From: Gorillibacterium sp.
Lineage (GTDB): Bacteria > Bacillota > Bacilli > Paenibacillales > NBRC-103111
Direction of reading: 5' to 3'
Assembly: GCA_014380705.1 (NCBI GenBank)
Contig: JACMJI010000091.1
Location: forward strand, 1-6,089
Length of the DNA stretch: 6,089 bases
Shown here piece by piece: positions 1-4,772 of this stretch (its first letter is position 1; each line of letters opens with the position of its first letter). A program made the position numbers and the translations under genes. The notes beneath the pieces are model-generated. The model searched no databases and was not told where the DNA came from. It saw only the letters and a list, made by a program, of their open reading frames with translations.

Positions 1-1
1 A

Positions 2-760
2 ATTCAACGATTGGGGCTTCATATTACCGCGACCATTCGATCGGTTGGACGTGAATCATACGACAGCCTGCTCAGCATGGACGGTGTTATTGTCATTGGC
101 AAGTTTGAGATTGCACCCGACGACCTGCTTCTAAACCGCCTGCAAAATATTGTTTTTGTCGATTACTCCCCGGATGAGAGTCGTTATGATTCGGTCATTG
201 TTGACTTTGAACAGGTTACAGTTATGGCTATCGACCATTTGCTCTCCCTTGGGTACCGCAAGATTGGGTTTATTGGCTCGCGGGATTCGATTACTTCCTT
301 TGGCACCGACACAGGGATCGACCGAATCGATTTGCGCCATCGCCGTTTTGAAAGCTATATGATGGAAAAGGGTCTCTACGAACCGCAGCATGTTTATATT
401 GGCAGCAATTATTCGATGCTCATGGGCTATCAACTCATGCAACAGGCAATAGTCGCTAAAGATTTCCCAGAAGCCTTTGTGCTGGCATCGGATTCGATGG
501 CCATTGCAGCCTATAAGGCGCTAGAGGAAGCGGGACTCCGGGTACCAAAGGATATAGCCATTATTAGCATTGATGACATCGAGATGGCCTCCTATGCCAA
601 CCCACCTTTAACGACGATAAAAGTATATACGGAGCAAATGGGACAATCGGCGGTTAACTTGTTAATGGAGCAGATCGCTGGGAGAGAGATTCCAATTAAA
701 GTCGTGGTACCCCCACGATTAATGGTTCGTGGAAGCTGCGGAGCGGCGGTACGGTATTAA
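2..760 (+). CDS. LacI/GalR-family transcriptional regulator, 5'-truncated by window edge
   Basis: This is the effector-binding part of a LacI-family repressor, 252 residues visible. The frame is open to the left edge, and family members are usually about 330-345 residues, so the N-terminal helix-turn-helix and hinge (roughly 80-90 residues) lie outside the window. Family signatures seen are VDFEQVTVMAIDHLLSLGY followed by RKIGFIG, ASDSMAIAAYKALEEAGLRVPKDI, and the closing PPLTTIKVYTEQMG. The usual 'GFDD/GFND' turn reads SIDDI here. The overall pattern (GKFE, VFVDYSPDE, YDSV, VYTEQMG) resembles the GalR/MsmR/EbgR-like repressors of sugar operons in Bacillota, which respond to galactosides or related sugars. 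The ligand cannot be set from this fragment. The in-frame TTG at position 11 is internal and is not a start. No target gene is adjacent on the right, so it probably serves genes to the left. Confidence 0.9.
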   Translation: MQRLGLHITATIRSVGRESYDSLLSMDGVIVIGKFEIAPDDLLLNRLQNIVFVDYSPDESRYDSVIVDFEQVTVMAIDHLLSLGYRKIGFIGSRDSITSFGTDTGIDRIDLRHRRFESYMMEKGLYEPQHVYIGSNYSMLMGYQLMQQAIVAKDFPEAFVLASDSMAIAAYKALEEAGLRVPKDIAIISIDDIEMASYANPPLTTIKVYTEQMGQSAVNLLMEQIAGREIPIKVVVPPRLMVRGSCGAAVRY

Positions 761-774
761 AGAAACAACCTGAC

Positions 775-805
775 CTATAAAAAATAGCCTTTGCAGGCTT
801 TATAG
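775..805 (+). terminator. weak hairpin after lacI-type gene, possible terminator
   Basis: AGCCT (786-790), loop TTGC, AGGCT (795-799) form a 5-bp stem. CTATAA (775-780) and TTATAG (800-805) can extend it by 6 bp around a five-base bulge on the left arm. It sits 15 bp after the stop codon of the LacI-family gene. There is no good T-run after the hairpin, so termination would be weak. Confidence 0.3.
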
Positions 806-896
806 TGGGGAATAATAGTATAGTAAATATTGGCATTCAATCGTTAAATGTTAGAGGGGAATGCACTAGGTATGGGCAGAACCGGAGAAAACAATT

Positions 897-901
897 GGAG
901 G
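897..901 (+). promoter_or_regulatory. ribosome binding site deciding the start at 908
   Basis: GGAGG lies 6 nt before the ATG at 908. In-frame ATGs at 848 and 872 exist upstream. The one at 848 has no ribosome binding site, and the one at 872 has only an AGAGGGG about 12 nt away. The 908 start is therefore preferred. Confidence 0.75.
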
Positions 902-907
902 AAAAAA

Positions 908-1786
908 ATGAGCAAGAATCAGGATAAGGGCTTGTATATCATCACGCTAATCATCGTTTTTTTGAGTCTTTTAACAACATCAATCGGTCTATTTTATACA
1001 ACGGGTGGAGAAGCGTATTCCTTTATGAATCAATATGGGGACATTGTAAAAATGTATGGAGATGGGCTATACGCCTATGATTCTTATTTTGTAGCACCCA
1101 TCTTTCGCGGAACCGATTTTACTATGCTATGCTTGGCTATTCCTTTGTTAATTACAGCATTGGTGCTAGATATCAAGAAGCGGCAACTTAAGAATCGTAT
1201 ATTCCTCATGTCGGTTATGGCGGTATTTACATACTACTCAGCAAGTATAGCTTTTGGCATAACCTACAATATCCTTCATTTGGCATATATCGCGCTGTTC
1301 TCCGCAAGTTTATTTGGCTTAATTATGGCATTTAGAAGCATAGACGAGAAGAGAGTAGCGGATCGTATGGGAAATGGATTACCTTCCAAAGGGGTCAATA
1401 TCTTCTTAGTCATTACCGGCATTGCACTCATTATGGTTTGGCTTCCTGATATTCTGACTTCACTAGCTGCGGGGCGTTCTTTAGCATTAATTGAAGTATA
1501 TACCACCTCGGTTACCAATGTTATCGATATGGGTGTGATTGCTCCTGTAGCTTTTATCAGTTATTCTCAACTAAAGAAGCGTAATGGAATGGGCTACATT
1601 CTCTTAGGGATGCTATTAACGGTATGCTGTGTATTTGGAATCATGCTTCCGGTTCAAACCTTGTTTCAGGAACTAGCCGGTATTGATCTTCCACCTGCTG
1701 TTGTCATCGTGAAGGTAGCAAGCTTTGTTGTGCTTGGATTTTTTGCTTTGTATTTTAATGTAAAATTTTACAAGGACATGAAATGA
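908..1786 (+). CDS. putative multi-pass integral membrane protein, unknown function
   Basis: I do not recognise this 292-residue protein. It is strongly hydrophobic, with about eight likely membrane-spanning segments, roughly at residues 10-31, 70-88, 97-118, 122-142, 162-184, 203-222 (weak), 227-249 and 263-284. Segments 1 and 2 are separated by a polar loop of about 38 residues, rich in Tyr, Gly and Asp, likely extracytoplasmic. Basic clusters at 89-97 (DIKKRQLKN), 143-153 and 222-226 suggest cytoplasmic loops. The C-terminus is short and basic (KFYKDMK). No ATP-binding, catalytic or metal motif stands out. It has its own ribosome binding site and a strong terminator, with no gene in the same direction nearby, so it looks monocistronic. 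A transporter-like or sensor-like role is possible, but nothing in the sequence shows one. The start at 908 rests on the GGAGG at 897-901. Confidence 0.8.
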   Translation: MSKNQDKGLYIITLIIVFLSLLTTSIGLFYTTGGEAYSFMNQYGDIVKMYGDGLYAYDSYFVAPIFRGTDFTMLCLAIPLLITALVLDIKKRQLKNRIFLMSVMAVFTYYSASIAFGITYNILHLAYIALFSASLFGLIMAFRSIDEKRVADRMGNGLPSKGVNIFLVITGIALIMVWLPDILTSLAAGRSLALIEVYTTSVTNVIDMGVIAPVAFISYSQLKKRNGMGYILLGMLLTVCCVFGIMLPVQTLFQELAGIDLPPAVVIVKVASFVVLGFFALYFNVKFYKDMK

Positions 1787-1818
1787 TCATGGATGCTGAG
1801 TTGATGGTAAATACCAGA

Positions 1819-1837
1819 TAAGCTAGTGAATAGCTTA
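1819..1837 (+). other. 7-bp inverted repeat in the 3' untranslated region
   Basis: TAAGCTA (1819-1825), loop GTGAA, TAGCTTA (1831-1837) is a perfect 7-bp stem. It lies between the membrane-protein stop codon and the intrinsic terminator. It has no T-run, so it is not a terminator by itself. It might stabilise the 3' end of the transcript or be chance. Confidence 0.3.
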
Positions 1838-1866
1838 ACAGACTCATCATATGCTAATGAACTAGA

Positions 1867-1898
1867 ACCGCTGGGTGAATGGATACCTAGCGGTTTTT
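1867..1898 (+). terminator. intrinsic terminator of the membrane-protein gene
   Basis: ACCGCTGGGT (1867-1876) pairs with ACCTAGCGGT (1885-1894) over 10 bp with one G-T wobble, around an 8-nt loop. Five Ts follow (1894-1898). This is a textbook Rho-independent terminator on the plus strand, 80 bp after the stop at 1786. Read on the minus strand the hairpin is followed by TCTAGTTC, a poor T-tract, so it is at best a weak stop for the convergent gene ending at 1907. Confidence 0.88.
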
Positions 1899-1906
1899 CG
1901 CCGTCC

Positions 1907-2245
1907 CTATGCGATCGTCAGCACCTCATATTGGGCAGAGAGCTCGATAAAACGCTTCATCGTGGATATTTCACCCGCTTCTAGTCTTTCAGCAATTCCA
2001 TAATAATCCACGCAGGTTTTGCATGCGAAGATGGGCACCCCTTTATCCTGTAATTCCTTTAAGTGAAGTGAAATAAGGGACTCATCTGTCAAGGCCAACA
2101 CGCCCCGATGCATGCAAAAGATTGCCGCAGGCAGCTCTGTCTCTTGTTTGAGTATCGCAAAATACGTTTCAAGAATGGTTTTGCCTAACTCCGCGTCCCC
2201 TTTTCCCCAGCTATCCGTACTTAACAAAACAACTTTGTTCATCAT
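1907..2245 (-). CDS. DsrE-family protein, similar to the C-terminal domain of YedF
   Basis: A 112-residue single-domain protein of the DsrE/DsrF-like fold. It matches the layout of the C-terminal half of YedF, a protein linked to sulfur-relay and selenium metabolism. Seen in order are a hydrophobic first strand (KVVLLSTDSWGKGDAELGK, residues 4-22), where YedF proteins carry a similar G-x-G-D-x-E-L-G segment, then PAAIFCMHRGVLAL (39-52) with Cys44, and FACKTCVDYYG (73-83), whose Cys75/Cys78 pair corresponds to the CGTC-type motif of YedF. The N-terminal TusA/SirA-like domain of full YedF is absent. Cys75/Cys78 could handle sulfur or act as a redox pair, but no substrate can be named. Two adjacent ATGs (2245 and 2242) are possible starts; a GGAGG (2260-2256) lies about 10 nt upstream. 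It follows the AraC-type gene by 48 bp on the same strand and may share its transcript. Confidence 0.82.
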   Translation of the reverse strand: MMNKVVLLSTDSWGKGDAELGKTILETYFAILKQETELPAAIFCMHRGVLALTDESLISLHLKELQDKGVPIFACKTCVDYYGIAERLEAGEISTMKRFIELSAQYEVLTIA

Positions 2246-2254
2246 TTGTGTAAA

Positions 2255-2260
2255 ACCTCC
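2255..2260 (-). promoter_or_regulatory. ribosome binding site of the DsrE-like gene
   Basis: GGAGGT on the minus strand, 9 nt before the first of two tandem ATGs. It supports independent translation of the DsrE-like gene even if it is transcribed from the araC-side promoter. Confidence 0.7.
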
Positions 2261-2293
2261 AGATTATTAGTTTAAAGCAACGGCCTAACTATT

Positions 2294-3145
2294 TTAGAAA
2301 GAGTAAATCTTGCGGTACGATAAGGGAGTGGTCTCCGTTATTTTTTTGAAGATCCGATCGAAGTGCCCGGTGTTCTCAAAGCCAACTCTTTGAGCAATAT
2401 CAATTATTTTGCCATCGGTGTCTCGGAGCAGACGCTGAGCCTCTTTAATTCGAGTCAGGTTGACATATTCTGTTAGGGCAAGGCCCGTTACCACTTTGAA
2501 AGTGCGACTGAGATGACTCGGACTTACAAAAAATAGGTTCGACAAATGGGATAAGCTCAGCTTTTCATGGAAATGGTCATTAATATATTTGACTACATCC
2601 GTGATCTTCTGGTGAACGGGGCTTATGGGTTCATGCTCGGCTAATTTGTTTCGTTCCATGCGCCGTGCGGCGAACAGGAGCAATTCCGTTAGCAATAGTC
2701 GGATATAGGTTGTAAATCCCATGGCTTGTTCAGAAACTTCTGAAGTCATTCGACCCAGCAGATTCTGCACGTGCAGACGTTCACTTGGATTCAAACGGAT
2801 CACATCATTATGCTCAAACACGCGAAACAGCATCTGATCATAATAGGGATGATCCTTGCCGAGAAAAGCATCGCTAAAGTTAATGACGATTCGTTCATGC
2901 TGCGGTGGGCCCCAATCGGATGATTTGTGCACGATCTGCTTATTGATAAAGATCATATCACCCGCGGTAACATGGTAAGCACGATCATCAACAAAATAAG
3001 AGCGTTGGCCCGAGAGTAAATAATAGATTTCGTAGGTGCGGTGATAATGATTCACTCGCCCAAACGACTGTGTACGATAGATTTGCTGGTAGTAAAAATC
3101 GCCCTCTTCGTCACCATAAACGGTCGTATCATGCTCGCTATTCAT
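2294..3145 (-). CDS. AraC/XylS-family transcriptional regulator, likely controlling uxaC-uxaB
   Basis: A 283-residue regulator with the usual two-part architecture. Residues about 25-90 form a cupin-like ligand-binding domain: FGRVNHYHRTYEIYYLLSG has the typical H-x-H plus E-I/L-Y-Y segment, and AGDMIFINKQIVH is the 'GD-hydrophobic-hydrophobic-I-x-x-x-x-x-H' turn. Residues about 182-283 hold the double helix-turn-helix: first motif KLSLSHLSNLFFVSPSHLSR (195-214), second motif IIDIAQRVGFENTGHFDRIF (247-266), then the family ending TPLSYRK. Family members with this design bind a sugar-type ligand and activate neighbouring operons. It is divergent from uxaC, with 205 bp between start codons, and repeated ATAAGC motifs fill that spacer. 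I infer that it responds to galacturonate, glucuronate or a derivative; the sequence does not prove the ligand. Its start is the ATG at 3145, preceded by GAGGTGAT at ideal distance. GTG at 3154 and ATG at 3151 lie inside that binding site. Confidence 0.92.
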   Translation of the reverse strand: MNSEHDTTVYGDEEGDFYYQQIYRTQSFGRVNHYHRTYEIYYLLSGQRSYFVDDRAYHVTAGDMIFINKQIVHKSSDWGPPQHERIVINFSDAFLGKDHPYYDQMLFRVFEHNDVIRLNPSERLHVQNLLGRMTSEVSEQAMGFTTYIRLLLTELLLFAARRMERNKLAEHEPISPVHQKITDVVKYINDHFHEKLSLSHLSNLFFVSPSHLSRTFKVVTGLALTEYVNLTRIKEAQRLLRDTDGKIIDIAQRVGFENTGHFDRIFKKITETTPLSYRKIYSF

Positions 3146-3149
3146 TTGC

Positions 3150-3157
3150 ATCACCTC
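3150..3157 (-). promoter_or_regulatory. ribosome binding site deciding the start of the AraC-type gene
   Basis: Minus-strand GAGGTGAT is a near-perfect anti-16S match, with the GAGG core 8 nt before the ATG at 3145. Two other in-frame start codons (3154 and 3151) overlap this site, so they are unlikely to be used. Confidence 0.75.
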
Positions 3158-3187
3158 TGCTTATCCATTGCTGTTCCGAGCTTACAC

Positions 3188-3201
3188 TGTAAACGCACAG
3201 C
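3188..3201 (+). promoter_or_regulatory. cre-like half site (possible CcpA binding)
   Basis: TGTAAACGCACAGC fits the first nine positions of the catabolite-responsive element consensus TGWAARCGYTWWCW, but only one of the last five. It lies in the araC-side leader of the divergent control region, where catabolite repression of hexuronate genes would make sense. The poor right half keeps this tentative. Confidence 0.25.
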
Positions 3202-3212
3202 CTCATCAAACG

Positions 3213-3261
3213 CTGACCGCAGTTATTGTTCTATTATAACAAAATAAGCGAATAATTAAAG
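3213..3261. promoter_or_regulatory. candidate bidirectional promoter between araC-type gene and uxaC
   Basis: The core ATTATAAC (3233-3240) reads TATAAT on the minus strand (3238-3233), a perfect -10 box that would start araC transcription about 80 nt before its ATG. It reads TATAAC on the plus strand (3235-3240). On the plus strand CTGACC (3213-3218) gives a 4/6 -35 box at 16 bp spacing. On the minus strand the hexamer at 17 bp spacing (CTTTAA, 3261-3256) is poor, as often seen for activator-dependent promoters. Confidence 0.4.
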
Positions 3262-3299
3262 AATATAAGCAAGATAAGCGATGATATTTCGCTTTTTTT
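3241..3299. promoter_or_regulatory. putative AraC-type operator: repeated AANATAAGCRA motifs
   Basis: Three direct copies fit AANATAAGCRA: 3241-3251, 3262-3272 and 3271-3281. A fourth, inverted near-copy lies at 3289-3299 (its reverse complement differs from the first copy at one base). The 21-bp offset between copies one and two equals two helical turns, the half-site spacing known for AraC-family binding. Copies three and four form the inverted repeat AAGCGA-7-TCGCTT. The cluster lies between the araC-side -10 box and the uxaC start, where an activator of uxaC would bind. That the divergent AraC-type protein binds here is inference. Confidence 0.5.
3276..3299 (+). terminator. hairpin plus T-run in the uxaC upstream region (possible attenuator)
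   Basis: AAGCGA (3276-3281), a 7-nt loop and TCGCTT (3289-3294) form a 6-bp stem. The run of seven Ts (3293-3299) begins within its right arm. This has the form of a short intrinsic terminator pointing at uxaC. If transcription starts near 3247 it would lie in the leader. If it starts downstream, the same bases are only an operator. Stem GC content is modest. Confidence 0.25.
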
Positions 3300-3303
3300 G
3301 CTC

Positions 3304-3309
3304 TATTCT
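3304..3309 (+). promoter_or_regulatory. alternative -10 box for uxaC
   Basis: TATTCT matches TATAAT at 4 of 6 positions and would start transcription near 3316. No recognisable -35 box lies 16-18 bp upstream. The ATAAGC repeats would then end close to the -35 region, a common arrangement for AraC-type activation. Tentative. Confidence 0.25.
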
Positions 3310-3350
3310 AAAGAGGTAGAAGAAATTTCGATTGGACGGTGGAACATTCA

Positions 3351-4757
3351 GTGAAAAACTTCATGGACGATACCTTTATGCTTCAAAACGCAACAGCTGT
3401 CGAGCTATATCACCAGTTTGCGGAGTCTATGCCCATTCTGGACTATCATTGCCATCTAAACCCGCAAGAGATTGTTGAGAACAAGCGCTTTAAGAACTTA
3501 GCAGAGGCTTGGTTATACGGGGATCATTACAAGTGGCGGGCGATGCGTGCTAACGGAGTAGAGGAAAGATTCATTACCGGTGGAGAAGGCATCAGTGATT
3601 ATGACCGATTCTTGGCATGGACGAGGACGGTTCCGATGACGATGGGCAACCCGCTCTACCATTGGTCACACTTGGAGCTTAGGCGGATTTTTGGCATCTT
3701 TGACCTGATTAACGAAGCGAATGCCCCACTGATCTGGGAAAAAGCCAATACGCTGCTCGCAGGTGAGGGGTTTGCTGCCCAGGATATCATACGCAAATGC
3801 AAGGTTGAGGTAATCTGCACCACAGATGATCCTGCAGACACCCTGGAATATCACCTTGCTCTGCAGAAGGATGTAACACTCGGCTTTAAGGTACTTCCAA
3901 CCTTCCGTCCGGACAAAGGCTTGGAAATCAATCGAGCAACCTTCCTACCCTGGGTTGAGAAAATGCAGTCTGTATCAGGCATCGTGATTTCCAGCTACGA
4001 CCAACTGCTTCAGGTACTTGAGGCTCGGGTTCGATTCTTCCACACCGTAGGCTGCCGCATTTCCGATCATGCGCTCGATTATGTTCCTTATGCAGAGGCA
4101 ACCAAGGCGGAGGCCGCAGCTATTTTTGCTAAAGCTCTGCAAGGAACCGCCATTAGCCTAGAAGAAGAAAAACAATACAAAACGTATACGTTGCTGTTTA
4201 TCGGCAAGCTATATGCTGAGTTGGATTGGGCAATGCAGTATCATATCAATGCTCACCGCAACAACAATTCGCTGATGTTTGGCAAGCTCGGTCCCGATAC
4301 GGGTTACGATTCAATTAACGACAGTCAGGTTGCCTACCCGCTGGTCAGACTACTGAATAGCATGGCTTGCGAGGATGCTTTGCCGCGAACCATTCTCTAC
4401 TCATTGAATGCACAGGATAATGACGTCCTTGCTTCGATCATGGGCAGCTTCCAGGGTGGCGGGATCCCCGGCAAAATCCAGCTTGGCTCCGCTTGGTGGT
4501 TTAACGACACCAAGGAAGGCATGATCGCCCAGCTTAAATCACTCGCAAGCATGGGACTACTCAGTCGCTTCGTCGGCATGCTTACAGATTCACGCAGCTT
4601 TCTCTCCTACACACGACATGAATATTTTCGGCGGATTCTTTGCAATCTGCTCGGCGAATGGGTAGAGCAAGGCGAAGCTCCATATGACATGGAAACGCTC
4701 GGTGAAATCGTGCGCGGGATTTGTGCCGATAATGCAAGGGAGTATTTTAAATTTTAA
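3351..4757 (+). CDS. uxaC: glucuronate isomerase (uronate isomerase) UxaC
   Basis: This cytoplasmic enzyme interconverts D-glucuronate with D-fructuronate and D-galacturonate with D-tagaturonate, the entry step of hexuronate catabolism. It is a metal-dependent member of the amidohydrolase superfamily. Counting from GTG 3351 it has 468 residues, close to the family's usual 465-475. Visible signatures are the metal-binding DYHCHLNP (31-38, with His33 and His35), CTTDDP (156-161), ISDHALD (237-243), HINAHRNNN (298-306), the loop GSFQGGGIPGKIQLGSAWWF (365-384), and LTDSRSFLSYTRHEYFRRI (411-429). The start is uncertain. GTG 3351 gives the family-like MKNFMDDTFML and has GGTGG 8 nt upstream. GTG 3339 would add four residues but has no ribosome binding site at proper distance. 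It is followed after 15 bp by uxaB, so both are likely one operon, and it is divergent from the AraC-type regulator. Confidence 0.96.
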   Translation: MKNFMDDTFMLQNATAVELYHQFAESMPILDYHCHLNPQEIVENKRFKNLAEAWLYGDHYKWRAMRANGVEERFITGGEGISDYDRFLAWTRTVPMTMGNPLYHWSHLELRRIFGIFDLINEANAPLIWEKANTLLAGEGFAAQDIIRKCKVEVICTTDDPADTLEYHLALQKDVTLGFKVLPTFRPDKGLEINRATFLPWVEKMQSVSGIVISSYDQLLQVLEARVRFFHTVGCRISDHALDYVPYAEATKAEAAAIFAKALQGTAISLEEEKQYKTYTLLFIGKLYAELDWAMQYHINAHRNNNSLMFGKLGPDTGYDSINDSQVAYPLVRLLNSMACEDALPRTILYSLNAQDNDVLASIMGSFQGGGIPGKIQLGSAWWFNDTKEGMIAQLKSLASMGLLSRFVGMLTDSRSFLSYTRHEYFRRILCNLLGEWVEQGEAPYDMETLGEIVRGICADNAREYFKF

Positions 4758-4758
4758 C

Positions 4759-4764
4759 AAGGGG
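4759..4764 (+). promoter_or_regulatory. ribosome binding site of uxaB
   Basis: AAGGGG lies 8 nt before the ATG at 4773, directly after the uxaC stop codon at 4757. The tight spacing and absence of a terminator or promoter support co-transcription of uxaC and uxaB. Confidence 0.6.
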
Positions 4765-4772
4765 CTGGAACC

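Noticed and set aside
11..760. TTG at 11 as the true start of the LacI-family gene.
   Set aside because: The frame stays open upstream to position 2, and the protein would lack its DNA-binding domain. The gene simply enters the window from the left.
1..760. The LacI-family gene as ExuR, the hexuronate repressor.
   Set aside because: It is 2.6 kb from uxaC, separated by oppositely oriented genes and a terminator. Its sequence style fits galactoside-type repressors better. The link is not supported.
848..907. ATG 848 as the start of the membrane protein.
   Set aside because: It has no ribosome binding site and would add 20 hydrophilic residues before the first membrane segment. ATG 908 has GGAGG at ideal spacing.
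3041..3247. A 68-codon plus-strand reading frame over the start of the AraC-type gene.
   Set aside because: It is antisense to well-supported coding sequence, lacks a ribosome binding site and has no recognisable protein features.
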